A stretch of DNA of 50,537 bases from DATELY01 sp035276085 (GCA_035276085.1 DATELY010000083.1:1-50537); one strand, 5' to 3'. Positions 16,743-25,820 are shown, numbered from the stretch's first letter. A program made the numbers and translations. The notes: generated from the sequence alone by a model not told the origin.

Positions 16743-18755
16743 TCAACGCTCTCGCATGGGGCTCATCGGCCGACCCTGCCCCTGCATTCGCGAACCGGGT
16801 GCGCTGGGGCCGTCGCCGCGCGAGCGTGACGGTGGCGTGTCAGCGCGTTCGACGCGACCTGGCTGAGTGCGCTCGACCGGTGCAGTCACGCGGGGAGCGC
16901 TGCGCTCGCGTTGTACCCGTTCGCGCATCATGTCCCCCTGCCCGGAATTCCATGAACGCGCCGGCGTGCCGACGCGCGTGCCGCCATCGCGTTGGCGCCC
17001 GCGGTCTTGCTCGCGCGCGATCGCGCGCGTCTGGCGATCGCGCTCGACGCTGTCGATGGCGCTATCGGGGCGCTGAGTGCGCCACGTGCGCTCCCCCGAC
17101 GGCAGCGGTGAACGCACCGTACCGAGCTCGTGGAGTGCGCGCGGCGCCTGGGTGCTGGTCTCGGCTGTCGTGAGCGCGCGTGTTCGGTTCACCTGATCGC
17201 GTTGCGCACGCCATGCGGGTCCACGGAAATCGTCGGTGCGCTTCGGACCATCGTGCGTGCTGCGGTCGATCAGTTGTGCGCGGCTGGGCGGCTCGCCGCG
17301 ATTGGCTTCGATCGCCCGGCGCTCGGCCTCAAACGGAATGCGGCTCGGCATGCGATAGCGAGGAAATTGTTGGCGCTGTCGGTCGGCGTTGCGCAGCTCG
17401 AACTGCGCGGTTCGCGCAGTGCCGCCGAGCACGCTCTCGCGATACGGCGTCAACGCAGGCGGACGGGATTGCCCACGCCAGTTGTTCACATCACGCGCAT
17501 CGACGCCGAAGCGCGCGCCAGCCAGCGAGCGGCCCGCCAGGAAGCGATCGCGGTCGACCATCGTGATGGCGTTGGGCTCGCGCGCGAACCGAAAGTCGGT
17601 GCGACTGCCGTAGCGCGTGTCCAGATTGCGCAAGGCGCCGCGATCGAGCCAGCGCGTGTTGCACTCATTCACCCGACGCACATAGCGCGGAGAATGCCGG
17701 TACCCGGGGACGAACACGTCGCGCGGACCCAAGGGGAACCAGCCGATTCGGGTGCCTGCGCCACCGGTCCAGCCGACCAGCGCCGGTGAGTAGACCGGTC
17801 GCAGGTGCCGGGGCCCCGGCACCCAGCACCAACGGTTGTGGATCTGCGCCCACCGACCGTAGTGGAAGGGTGCGAAACCCCACCGCGCATCATCGACCCA
17901 GGTGTAGCCCCACGGTGCGATCCATACCCAGCGACCGTATCGATAGGGCGCCCAATCGAAGGACACATACAGCGGACGCCAGACGTAGCCGTAGTCACGC
18001 TCCTGAATCCATTCGCCGTGCGCATCGAGATCCTCATGACCGATCACTTCCGACGAGACGTAGCGTGACGATTCCTTTTCCTGTTCCTGCAGTTCGCGGT
18101 CGCGCGTGACGGCCCACTGTTCGAACGCTGTGCGATCCGCTGCGTCGCGCGACTCCACGACCGGATTTTCCAGTCCGCGCACCACCAACGCTTCGCCTTC
18201 GCGCACGACATGACTGTCATCGCCCGCCAGCACCTCGGCCTCACCGTTGCGAGGCGTGACGACGGTCTCGTCGCGTTCGGGATCGACCTCGATGGTGTAC
18301 TCGCCGGGATGGAGCAGCGTGACCTTGCCGTTGGGTGTTTCGAGCGCGATGGTTTCGCGCTCGCGGAGTTGACGCACGCGCACGGTGGCGACGCCTTCCG
18401 TCAGGCTCATCTGCAGCACATCGTCATCGAGCTCGAGAAAGCTGAAACCGGAGTCCGGGCCCACGTGAACGAGTGCCGAGTCCACCTGCAATTCGGCGCG
18501 GGCATCGGATGCGAGCGATAGCTTGTCACCCGTCGTCAGGGGACGGTTCAGAACCGCCTCGGCCCACTCCTCGGTACCGGCGGGAGCGACGGAGACCTCA
18601 CCTTCGGTATAACTCAGACGGGCCACTCGATCGGGCGGATCGACGGAAACGGCGTCCTCGGCGGCGGCGATCTCGACGGCAATAATGCAGAGCAGCAGCG
18701 CAATGAAGGCTGCTTTGAGCCAGGCTCGCACTTTGATGTTCGTAGCCGCGTTCAT
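16743..18755 (-). CDS. Secreted FecR/DUF6600-like protein
   Basis: 670 residues with a signal peptide (about 1-34, ending VEIAAAEDA). Residues about 40-170 resemble a FecR domain (SYTEGEVSVAPAGTEEW, PLTTGDKLSLASDARAEL). About 240-380 are Trp/Tyr-rich with segments such as YGRWVWIAPWGYTWVDD and WGFAPFHYGRW, as in DUF6600 proteins. The remaining 280 residues are Arg/Gln/Pro-rich and probably disordered. Function unknown; the family is found in proteobacterial envelopes. The ATG at 18755 is preferred over 18776 because AAAGGGG precedes it. There is no sigma/anti-sigma gene next to it, so it is not a classic FecR regulator. Downstream lies the esterase on the same strand. Confidence 0.82.
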   Translation of the reverse strand: MNAATNIKVRAWLKAAFIALLLCIIAVEIAAAEDAVSVDPPDRVARLSYTEGEVSVAPAGTEEWAEAVLNRPLTTGDKLSLASDARAELQVDSALVHVGPDSGFSFLELDDDVLQMSLTEGVATVRVRQLRERETIALETPNGKVTLLHPGEYTIEVDPERDETVVTPRNGEAEVLAGDDSHVVREGEALVVRGLENPVVESRDAADRTAFEQWAVTRDRELQEQEKESSRYVSSEVIGHEDLDAHGEWIQERDYGYVWRPLYVSFDWAPYRYGRWVWIAPWGYTWVDDARWGFAPFHYGRWAQIHNRWCWVPGPRHLRPVYSPALVGWTGGAGTRIGWFPLGPRDVFVPGYRHSPRYVRRVNECNTRWLDRGALRNLDTRYGSRTDFRFAREPNAITMVDRDRFLAGRSLAGARFGVDARDVNNWRGQSRPPALTPYRESVLGGTARTAQFELRNADRQRQQFPRYRMPSRIPFEAERRAIEANRGEPPSRAQLIDRSTHDGPKRTDDFRGPAWRAQRDQVNRTRALTTAETSTQAPRALHELGTVRSPLPSGERTWRTQRPDSAIDSVERDRQTRAIAREQDRGRQRDGGTRVGTPARSWNSGQGDMMRERVQRERSAPRVTAPVERTQPGRVERADTPPSRSRGDGPSAPGSRMQGQGRPMSPMRER

Positions 18756-18881
18756 CCCATCCCCTTTAACGGACATGCGCAGTATGCGTTCCCAGGGGTG
18801 AACTCGGGGTGAATCAGCATGAGCAATTCCGTTTGCCCGTGCCTACACTCGAACTGCCACCAGCCATTCGTTTACCCGCCC

Positions 18882-19874
18882 ATGCCCCCGTTGTCGGTCC
18901 TTGATCTGTCGCCCATCACGGTCGGCTCGGATGCGAGCCACTCGTTCCGCAATACGTTGGAGCTCGCGCGCCTGACCGAGTCGTTGGGCTACCGACGTTT
19001 CTGGCTGGCGGAGCACCACGGCATGCCCGGCATCGGCAGCGCCGCCACGGCCGTGATGATTGGCTACGTCGCTGGCGGCACTTCGAGCATCCGCGTCGGC
19101 GCAGGCGGCATCATGCTGCCCAACCACGCGCCCATGGTCATCGCCGAGCAGTTCGGCACGCTCGAAGCCCTCTATCCCGGCCGCATCGATCTCGGTCTCG
19201 GACGCGCGCCGGGGTCGGATCCCCTGACCGCGCGCGCGTTGCGGCGCAATCTCGATTCCGATCCGGATCAATTTCCCCAGGACGTTCTCGAGCTGATGGC
19301 GTACTTCGCGCCACCGGCATCCGGCCAGCGGCTGATCGCCGTGCCGGGCGCGGGGCTCAACGTGCCGATCTGGATTCTCGGGTCCAGCCTGTTCGGCGCG
19401 CAGCTCGCGGCCGAGCTGGGGCTGCCGTTCGCATTCGCCGCCCATTTCGCACCGCAGCTGATGCTGCAGGCGATCGATATCTATCGCGAACGGTTCAAAC
19501 CCTCGAAGGAGTTGGATCGGCCTTATGTGATGTTGGGCGTGAGTGCCGTGGCCGCGGAGTCGGATGCCGAGGCGCAGTACCTGCACAGCTCCATGAAGCA
19601 GGTGTTCGTGAGTCTGCGGACAGGTCGGCCGATTCAATTGCCGCCGCCGGTCGAAGGCTACGATGCCTCACTGCCTCCCGATCAGCGCGCGATGCTGGAG
19701 CACACACTGATGTACTCGGCGGTGGGATCGAAGGCGACCGTGGCCATCCGGCTGCGTGAGTTCGTCGCGCGCACCGGCGCTGACGAATTGATGATCGTGT
19801 CGCAGATCTACGAGCAGGCAAAACGCTTGCGCTCGTACGAGCTCATCGCCGGAATACGCTCGCAGATCGAGTGA
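18882..19874 (+). CDS. LLM-class flavin-dependent oxidoreductase
   Basis: 330-residue luciferase-like monooxygenase fold. It has SVLDLSPITVG at the start, RFWLAEHHGMPGIGSAATAVMIG, the glycine-rich segment RVGAGGIMLPNHAPMVIAEQFGTLEALYPGR (read in parts) and LGLGRAPGSDP. This resembles the MsnO8/YhbW group, which uses reduced FMN with unknown organic substrates. The start at 18882 is where family similarity begins; an upstream reading to 18819 adds Cys-rich unconserved residues and would include a TACACT -10-like box (18844-18849). There is no ribosome site, so translation may be from a short leader. It is convergent with the membrane protein gene, separated by repeat R2b. Confidence 0.92.
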   Translation: MPPLSVLDLSPITVGSDASHSFRNTLELARLTESLGYRRFWLAEHHGMPGIGSAATAVMIGYVAGGTSSIRVGAGGIMLPNHAPMVIAEQFGTLEALYPGRIDLGLGRAPGSDPLTARALRRNLDSDPDQFPQDVLELMAYFAPPASGQRLIAVPGAGLNVPIWILGSSLFGAQLAAELGLPFAFAAHFAPQLMLQAIDIYRERFKPSKELDRPYVMLGVSAVAAESDAEAQYLHSSMKQVFVSLRTGRPIQLPPPVEGYDASLPPDQRAMLEHTLMYSAVGSKATVAIRLREFVARTGADELMIVSQIYEQAKRLRSYELIAGIRSQIE

Positions 19875-20187
19875 GTTCCCTGCCTGGCAGTGCCAGGAAG
19901 GGAACAGTGCGGTCATTGCCGCGTCGAGCTTGCCATCCGTCGCTCAAGCGCTCACGGATGTCGTGCCAACACTCACGCATGGTCATGGAGCTCACCTCCG
20001 CACTGAGTACTTCGTTGCTGAAGCCGTCACCGCGCGCCAGCAGAGGCGGTTCCGAGCGGAGGTGGTTTCTGATCCGGCGACTGATAAGGAAGCGTCCCTT
20101 CCCTTGCGTAGTGAAGCGCAGCGGGGGAAGGACAGGATGGGGGTCTTTATCTATCTTACGGCCGCGACAACTTGAAACGCCCCCACC
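19875..20187. other. Intergenic region of 313 bp containing repeat R2b
   Basis: Apart from repeat R2b (20091-20219) I see no gene here. The first 200 bp contain no convincing start/ribosome-site pair. Confidence 0.6.
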
Positions 20188-20219
20188 CTAGCCCTCCCCC
20201 GCTTCGCAAGGGAGGGAAC
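20091..20219. repeat. Palindromic intergenic repeat, family R2 (copy b)
   Basis: Left arm AGCGTCCCTTCCCTTGCG, right arm CGCAAGGGAGGGAAC, with AAGGACAGGATGGGGGT and ACGCCCCCACCCTAGCC as inner arms. It separates convergent genes and overlaps the last codons of the minus-strand gene at 20188. Confidence 0.8.
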
Positions 20220-20592
20220 AGGAGCCTGCGATGCAGGGAGCGAGTTGGGGAATCACCGCGTGACTCGGTGCTTCCGGCAAATAACGAACGACTACAGCGG
20301 CGCCGACGTTCGGCATGTCCACGGCAGGTTGCTCGCGCAGGACGCGCAGGTCGACACAGCAGCTTTGCAGCTGCGGTCCGACGCCGGGAGGTTCATACGT
20401 GAAGTAGACGTGCCGCTCATGCGGCAGTCCGATCGGGCGGTTGATCGCAACGACCTTGCCGGTCGTCATCGCTCCGCGTTGGGCCAATTCCAGTTTGAGA
20501 CTGGACTGTCGGGCGCGCCACCACTGCGTGGAGATCGACACGACCATCACCCCCATCAACAACGTCACTGCTGCAACGATCTCGGCTGGCAT
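20188..20592 (-). CDS. Small membrane protein, DUF3592-like
   Basis: 134 residues. There is one N-terminal membrane segment (about 4-22, IVAAVTLLMGVMVVSIS), a short basic linker, then a region TGKVVAINRPIGLPHERHVYFTYEPPG reminiscent of DUF3592 beta-strands, and GAAVVVRYLPEAPSHA. Function unknown. AAGGGG precedes the ATG at 20592. The last ten or so residues (SLPCEAGEG) and the TAG stop are encoded inside repeat R2b, so the natural C-terminus has probably been rewritten by the repeat. Confidence 0.72.
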   Translation of the reverse strand: MPAEIVAAVTLLMGVMVVSISTQWWRARQSSLKLELAQRGAMTTGKVVAINRPIGLPHERHVYFTYEPPGVGPQLQSCCVDLRVLREQPAVDMPNVGAAVVVRYLPEAPSHAVIPQLAPCIAGSCSLPCEAGEG

Positions 20593-20779
20593 ACCGGCCC
20601 CTTAACAATGTGAGGTGACTTTTGACCAGAGGGAATCCCGCGGGACGCGCGCTACCGCAATCGACCACTTGGGATCGAGGTTGCGCCGGTGTTCCTGAAC
20701 TGAAAATGAGGCGATCCCCTGCCCAAGCCCGTGCCGCTCGCTTAATCTGCCAGCCGCTCCTCTCTGCGCACCATCCGAC

Positions 20780-21583
20780 ATGAGTACAGGTTTCCCGCGC
20801 CGCATCGTGTGTCTCACGGAAGAGACGACCGAGACGTTGTATCTGCTGGAGGAGGACTGGCGCATCGTCGGCATCTCCGGCTTCACCGTCCGTCCGCCGC
20901 GCGCGCGCAAGGAAAAGCCCAAAGTGTCGGCGTTCACGAGCGCGCATATCGACAAGATCCTGCAGTTGCAGCCCGACCTCGTGCTGGGCTTCTCGGATCT
21001 GCAGGCGGACATTGCCGCCGAGCTCATTCGCCATGGGATCGAGGTTCACGTCTTCAACCATCGCAGCGTGGCGCAGATCTTTCGCATGATGCGCATGGTC
21101 GGCGGCATGATCGGCTGCGAGGACAAAGCCGCGCGCTTGGAAGAGCGGCTTGCAGCGAACCTCGACCGCATTCGTGAGAGTGCCGCGCACCTGCCGCGTC
21201 GGCCGCGCGTGTACTTCGAGGAATGGGACGAGCCGCAGATCAGCGGCATTCAGTGGGTGTCCGAGCTGATCGGGATCGCCGGAGGAATCGATTGTTTCCC
21301 CGAGCTCGCGCGCGAGTCGCTCGGCAAGAACCGCATCATTGCCGACGGCGCCGAAGTGCCGCGCCGCGAGCCCGACCTGATACTCGCTTCGTGGTGCGGC
21401 AAGCGCGTGCGCCCGGAACGCATCCGCGCTCGCGCGGGCTGGCAGGACGTGCCGGCCGTGCGCACCGGCCACATCTACGAGATCAAGTCACCGATCATCT
21501 TGCAGCCAGGACCTGCGGCGCTGACCGAAGGCGTGGAAGCCATCCATGCGCACATACAGCGGTGGGCGAACAACGAGGCCTAG
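20780..21583 (+). CDS. Cobalamin-binding BtuF-like periplasmic-binding-fold protein lacking a signal peptide
   Basis: 267 residues with the class III periplasmic-binding fold used by BtuF and siderophore-binding proteins: RRIVCLTEETTETLYLL at the start, KILQLQPDLVLGFSDLQADI, IGIAGGIDCFPE in the middle, and PDLILASWCGKR near the end. Unlike true transport receptors it has no signal peptide or lipobox; the protein starts directly with the fold. No BtuC/BtuD permease or ATPase lies nearby. Its ligand may be a corrinoid or another tetrapyrrole or iron chelate. The ATG at 20780 lacks a clear ribosome site. It is convergent with the ABC exporter gene, with repeats R3a and R4a between. Confidence 0.82.
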   Translation: MSTGFPRRIVCLTEETTETLYLLEEDWRIVGISGFTVRPPRARKEKPKVSAFTSAHIDKILQLQPDLVLGFSDLQADIAAELIRHGIEVHVFNHRSVAQIFRMMRMVGGMIGCEDKAARLEERLAANLDRIRESAAHLPRRPRVYFEEWDEPQISGIQWVSELIGIAGGIDCFPELARESLGKNRIIADGAEVPRREPDLILASWCGKRVRPERIRARAGWQDVPAVRTGHIYEIKSPIILQPGPAALTEGVEAIHAHIQRWANNEA

Positions 21584-21595
21584 TATGAAAGATGC

Positions 21596-21660
21596 GGTTG
21601 GCGGTTAGCGGTTGGCGGTTGGTCAGAGGCGCTACCGCGCTTTCATCCCGAGGGATGAAA
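21596..21660. repeat. Intergenic repeat, family R3 (copy a)
   Basis: GGTTAGCGGTT-type direct repeats followed by AGAGGCGCTACCGCGCTTTC and the hairpin TTTCATCCC-GA-GGGATGAAA. The same order occurs at 31273. It lies between convergent genes. Confidence 0.75.
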
Positions 21661-21670
21661 GGGTTCCTCT

Positions 21671-21710
21671 CTCTGGCCGTAGCCTGTAGCCCGTGGCCCG
21701 TAACCCTTTC
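21671..21710. repeat. Intergenic repeat, family R4 (copy a, half element)
   Basis: CTCTGGCCGTAGCC, then TGTAGCCCGTGGCCCGTAAC, matching one arm of the fuller R4 copies at 38.2 and 47.3 kb. Confidence 0.65.
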
Positions 21711-21779
21711 TTACTAAATCCGACGCAGCATCGATAACAAGAACACGTCGGATGCCGCCCGCTCGCGCTGGCCTGCTCG

Positions 21780-23624
21780 CTATCGATAGCCTTTCGCTTG
21801 CAACGAAAACAGATGCGCGTAGTGACCATTCAACCGCATCAGCGCATCGTGTGAACCGTGCTCGACGATGCGTCCCGACTGAATCACGGCGATTTGATCG
21901 GCCATTCTGACAGTCGAGAAGCGATGCGAGATCAGGATGGCGATGCGGCCACGCGTGAGCTTGCGAAAGTGCTCGAAGATGGTTGCTTCCGCCTGCGCAT
22001 CCATCGCCGCAGTGGGCTCGTCGAGCACGAGAATGTCGGCCCGCGTGCGCATGAAGGCACGGGAGAGCGCAATCTTCTGCCACTGACCGCCCGACAGCTC
22101 GCGGCCATCCTTGAACCACTTGCCGAGCTGTGTCTGAAAGCCACGCGGCAAGTCATCGATGATGGGCAGCGCCATGCCTTGTTCGGCCGCTTCGTGCCAA
22201 CGAGGTTCTTCCGAAAAATGACGCACGTCGCCCGCACCGATGTTCTCGCCGACCAGGAGCTGATAGCGCGCGAAGTCCTGGAAGATGACGCCCACGCGCT
22301 CGCGCAGCGCGTCTGCATCCCAGTCCTCGAGATCCACGCCATCGAGCGTGATGCGTCCACTCGTCGGTTCGTACAAGCGAGTGAGCAGCTTGATGAGCGT
22401 CGTCTTGCCGGAACCGTTCTCGCCGACGAGCGCAAGCGATTCGCCGGGACGGATCTGCAGCGTCACATCCACGAGCACCGGCTCGCTCGCACCCGGATAC
22501 GCGAAGCTGACGTTCTCGAAGCGCACGCCCTCTTCTGGATGAGGCCCATGCACCAGTCGGCCTGCTTTCTGCGCAACGGGCGTTTCCAGATACTCGTACA
22601 GGGTCGAGAGGTACAGATTGTCCTCGTACATGCCGCCGATCGCACCCAGGCTCGCGGCAACCGCGCTCTGTCCCTGGCGGAAGAGCATCATGTACATCGT
22701 CATCTGCCCGAGCGTGATGCGCGCGGCGAGGGTGGACAGCGCAATCCATGCGTACGCGCCGTACAGCACGAGCGTGCCGATCAGGCCCAAGCCGAATCCC
22801 CAGCTGTCGCGCCGGATGGTGAGATTGCGATCTTCGCGATACAGCCGCGCGAAGATGTCGCGGTAGCGCTGCAGGAACAGATTACCCAATCCGAACAGCT
22901 TCACTTCCTTGACGTGATCCTCGCGCGCAAGCACCGTCTCCAGATACATCTGCATGCGCGATTCGGGCGCGCGCCAGCGGAACAAGCGGAAGGCGTCGCC
23001 CGAGAACTTCGCTTCGGCCAGGAATGAGGGCAGGCCCGCGAGCAGGAGCAGCAGAACCGCCAGCGGCGAGAAATGAACGAGCAGCGTGAGATAGCTGGCG
23101 AGTGATACGGCATTCTGCGCGAGACCGAACGTGCGCATCACGAGCGACAGCGGTCGACTCGATGCTTCACGTCGCGCGCGCGTCAGCTTGTCGTAGAACT
23201 CCGAATCCTCGAAGTGTTGCAGCTCGAGCGTGAGCGCCTTCTCCAGGATCATCACGTTCACGCGTTGGCCCAGCTGTGCGCGCAGCAACGACTGTGAGAG
23301 CGAGATGCCGCGTTGCGCCCCTGCGAGCACGACGACCAGCGCTGCCTCGGCGGCAACGAACCACAGCACGCGGCTACGTTCCGCGTCAGCGTGCCCGATC
23401 GCCTGCACGACGCTATCGACGATGAGGGCGCCCACATACGCCATGCCCGCGGGCACGAGACCGGCGATGAGCGTCAGCACCGCAAGCGCGATGCTCAGTC
23501 CGCGATTGGTCGTCCAGACCAGCGCCAGCGCGCGCCCGCTGTAGCGAAAGACGCCACGCAACCCGCCACGCCAGTTGGATTGATCGGTTGTGGCGGCGGA
23601 GTGGTGAGGAGCGCGGGCTAGCAC
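21780..23624 (-). CDS. ABC transporter, fused permease and ATPase (exporter type)
   Basis: 614-residue half-transporter that should act as a homodimer in the inner membrane. Residues about 35-345 form the six-helix membrane domain; about 365-605 form the nucleotide-binding domain. Walker A is GENGSGKTT (near residue 400), the Q loop is VIFQDFARYQ, the signature is LSGGQWQK, Walker B is ILVLDEPTAAMD and the H loop is ISHRFS, all intact. It is therefore an active ATPase. The exported substrate (lipid, peptide or drug) cannot be inferred. The first possible start is GTG at 23624, with no clear ribosome site, so the true start may be slightly internal. The C-terminus ends normally at LFSLQAKGYR. 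Confidence 0.92.
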   Translation of the reverse strand: MLARAPHHSAATTDQSNWRGGLRGVFRYSGRALALVWTTNRGLSIALAVLTLIAGLVPAGMAYVGALIVDSVVQAIGHADAERSRVLWFVAAEAALVVVLAGAQRGISLSQSLLRAQLGQRVNVMILEKALTLELQHFEDSEFYDKLTRARREASSRPLSLVMRTFGLAQNAVSLASYLTLLVHFSPLAVLLLLLAGLPSFLAEAKFSGDAFRLFRWRAPESRMQMYLETVLAREDHVKEVKLFGLGNLFLQRYRDIFARLYREDRNLTIRRDSWGFGLGLIGTLVLYGAYAWIALSTLAARITLGQMTMYMMLFRQGQSAVAASLGAIGGMYEDNLYLSTLYEYLETPVAQKAGRLVHGPHPEEGVRFENVSFAYPGASEPVLVDVTLQIRPGESLALVGENGSGKTTLIKLLTRLYEPTSGRITLDGVDLEDWDADALRERVGVIFQDFARYQLLVGENIGAGDVRHFSEEPRWHEAAEQGMALPIIDDLPRGFQTQLGKWFKDGRELSGGQWQKIALSRAFMRTRADILVLDEPTAAMDAQAEATIFEHFRKLTRGRIAILISHRFSTVRMADQIAVIQSGRIVEHGSHDALMRLNGHYAHLFSLQAKGYR

Positions 23625-23795
23625 GAGTGGGTCTGTGTCCGAAGCATGAGGGCCAATGTGGGGGCCGGAGGCCCGGGCCGCAACTATCCCGCAAGGTGCT
23701 TTCCCTCTGCATCTGTGAAGCGCGGCACGGATTGGCTCGCAGCCTCAGGGTTTTCCTACTTCAAAAGCTCAGGGCTTGCCGCTATATGACTCGAC

Positions 23796-24329
23796 ATGGG
23801 CGACCCGCACGACAAGAAGTCCGATTCCCCACCGCCTGCGCCGGACGACGGCAAGCGCAGCAGCGGTCGCGTGGCATTCGACTCGCGCGGCAATTCGGTG
23901 TGGGAGTGGCAGGTTCAGACCGGCGTGTATACGCGGGATGTGAACACCGAAAGCGTGCGCAAACTCGATCTGGATGATCTGGCTCTCGAGGACACAGCCG
24001 CCGTGCGGGCGTTGGGAGACGAGCCTGCCCAGTCAGTACGCGAATCCGCGACCCCGAAGCAGCCGCAACTCGACCTTCAGAAACGCAGTGGCTTCAATCC
24101 GTACGACAACTCGCCGGGTGCAGGCACCAATCTGAATAGCCGCGATCCCTACGACAATGCGCGACTGAGGGGCGAGGCGCTGGACGCGAAGCGGTCGCAA
24201 CCGGACGCGCGTTCACAGAAGCCCGGAGCGCGCAAACCCGTGACGTTTGCGAAGCAGCCGCCGACGGAGCTGAAGAAGCTCAGCGGGTGGATGAAGTTGA
24301 AGCGGGTGTTGATGCGGAAACGTGGTTAG
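23796..24329 (+). CDS. Hydrophilic conserved hypothetical protein with RGNSVWEW motif
   Basis: 177 residues, highly charged, no membrane segment. The core SGRVAFDSRGNSVWEWQ is a motif I associate with a conserved family of proteobacterial hypothetical proteins. Two short repeats of the form NPYDNSPG and DPYDNARL follow, then a basic tail ending KLKRVLMRKRG. It is probably disordered outside the motif. No function is known to me. It stands alone, with repeat R2c directly after it. Confidence 0.72.
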   Translation: MGDPHDKKSDSPPPAPDDGKRSSGRVAFDSRGNSVWEWQVQTGVYTRDVNTESVRKLDLDDLALEDTAAVRALGDEPAQSVRESATPKQPQLDLQKRSGFNPYDNSPGAGTNLNSRDPYDNARLRGEALDAKRSQPDARSQKPGARKPVTFAKQPPTELKKLSGWMKLKRVLMRKRG

Positions 24330-24355
24330 GATTCCAGCGAGAACGTCGAAGTTCG

Positions 24356-24523
24356 CGTCCCTTCCCCTGCGACAGCGGGGGCCGCTCCTGCGCATCCATG
24401 CGCCCGCGCCATTCGTGCATCCCTGCACATCAGAAGGACAGGATGGGGGTGCTCATCGAGCGGTGTGCTCTCACCAACGACCCCCACCCTGTCCCTCCCC
24501 CGCTGTCGCAAGGGAGGGGACGC
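24356..24523. repeat. Palindromic intergenic repeat, family R2 (copy c)
   Basis: Outer arms CGTCCCTTCCCCTGCGACAG and CTGTCGCAAGGGAGGGGACG, inner arms AGGACAGGATGGGGGT and ACCCCCACCCTGTCC, plus the inserted module CGCTCCTGCGCATCCATGCG shared with copy a. Confidence 0.8.
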
Positions 24524-24562
24524 ACTCATCGGCATCATCCGTAGAACAGCAGGGGAGCGGCC

Positions 24563-24958
24563 ATGTCCATCCGCATCGTCCGCCTGGGCAGCTCGCGTCG
24601 CACCGACGAAGGCGTCCGCATCGGCACCGTGCGCCGACCGCCGCGTGGTGTGCCCAAGAGCGACTATGCGCGCCGTGACTTCTACGATGTCTGGCTCCCC
24701 AATCTCGCACCGAGCGAAGCGTTGTTGAAGCGCTGGCGTGGCGCTACGGACGAGCGCGATTGGAAACAATTCGCGCGTGCCTATGGCAAGGAGATGTCTT
24801 CCCCCGACGCCGCGCGGGTGCTCGACACGCTCGCGGCGCTGTCACATCACTCGAACTTCTCTGTGGGTTGCTATTGCCTGGACGAATCGCGTTGTCATCG
24901 CTCGCTGCTGCGTACGCTGCTCGAGCGGCGTGGCGCCGCCATGCACCTTGCCGATTGA
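24563..24958 (+). CDS. DUF488 family protein
   Basis: 131 residues. DUF488 signatures are the N-terminal IRIVRLGSSRRTDEGVRIG, the central DFYDVWLPNLAPS, and CYCLDESRCHRSLLRTLL near the end with three cysteines. The family is widespread and its biochemical function is not settled. GGGGAG lies upstream of the ATG. The gene is followed 28 bp later by the end of the convergent MocA-like gene; no repeat fits there. A single-copy gene with normal length. Confidence 0.88.
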   Translation: MSIRIVRLGSSRRTDEGVRIGTVRRPPRGVPKSDYARRDFYDVWLPNLAPSEALLKRWRGATDERDWKQFARAYGKEMSSPDAARVLDTLAALSHHSNFSVGCYCLDESRCHRSLLRTLLERRGAAMHLAD

Positions 24959-24986
24959 CGGAGCAGGGTGCCCTGAACCGCGGCCA

Positions 24987-25586
24987 TCAGTCCTTGCGTT
25001 CGAATCGTTCCCGCAGTCGGATCAGGTCTTCAGGCGTGTCGAGGTCGAACGCCGCGTTTGGCATCGGCACATGTACCAAGCGCGTCATGTTCCGCTGCAG
25101 AATCGCTCTCGCGCCTTGATCGCCGCGCAGTTGCGACAGCTCGCTGAAGCACCAGCTTGGAAATATGGCCGGCACGCCGACCCGCCCCTCATACACGCTC
25201 GCAGCGATGGTGCTGCTTTCGCCTTTCCATGCGGACACGAGCCGTCGTAGATCATCGGCGGTCACCGCCACCTGATCGCCCAATACGATCATCACAGCCT
25301 CGCATCCGGGCGGCACGGCCGCCATGCCGCGTCGAATGGATGACGCCATGCCCTCCTCCCACTCGCGGTTGATGACGACCGACGCCGGCGAATGCACCAG
25401 CATGTGCGTGAGATCGCGCGCATGCGCGCCCAGAATCACTGTCACCGCATGGCCGGCAATCGACACGGCATTGGCTACGACGGCATGCAAAGCCGGCCGG
25501 CCGCCGACACGCACCAACTGCTTCGGCTCGCCAAGACGGGTCGAGGCACCGGCCGCCAACACCAATACATGTACCTGGCTATTCAT
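24987..25586 (-). CDS. MocA/MobA-like nucleotidyltransferase
   Basis: 199 residues with the NTP-transferase Rossmann fold: signature LAAGASTRLGEPKQL near the N-terminus (nucleotide binding), SSIRRGMAAVP, MIVLGDQVAVTADDL (metal-binding Asp), and GVPAIFPSWCFSEL. This matches MocA/MobA-like proteins, which attach CMP or GMP to molybdopterin; the exact activity is inferred. The ATG at 25586 is preferred to GTG at 25598. The start is only 16 bp from the R1c element, so its promoter must lie inside the repeat or span it. I see no other molybdenum-cofactor gene in the window. Confidence 0.88.
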   Translation of the reverse strand: MNSQVHVLVLAAGASTRLGEPKQLVRVGGRPALHAVVANAVSIAGHAVTVILGAHARDLTHMLVHSPASVVINREWEEGMASSIRRGMAAVPPGCEAVMIVLGDQVAVTADDLRRLVSAWKGESSTIAASVYEGRVGVPAIFPSWCFSELSQLRGDQGARAILQRNMTRLVHVPMPNAAFDLDTPEDLIRLRERFERKD

Positions 25587-25601
25587 CGCGTGGCTCACAG
25601 T

Positions 25602-25760
25602 CTGGTGGCCTGCAACAACTGATTGTGGACTGTCTGAGTGAGCGGCCGGCTGGCGAGCTGGCTTGTGGGCCAGAAGGTTTCGCCAGGGGCTTCCGGCCAG
25701 CCGACCAGCAAGCCAGCACGCGCAAGCCTCGGTATCGAATCAGTTGTTGCAGGCCACTAG
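25602..25760. mobile_element. MITE-like element, family R1 (copy c, 159 bp, full length)
   Basis: Terminal inverted repeats of 23 bp, nearly perfect: the core GTGGCCTGCAACAACTGATT occurs at the left end, its complement at the right end, bounded by CTGG and CTAG. The interior has arms CCGGCTGGCGAGCTGGC and GCCAGCCGACCAGC around a central CTTCCGG-type segment. It encodes nothing. It sits between the divergent mocA-like and def genes. Confidence 0.85.
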
Positions 25761-25820
25761 TGCCTGCATCTTAGCCGGAAGCGTGCGCGGCAGCGCTCAT
25801 CGTGGCGGGATTCTCCGGCG

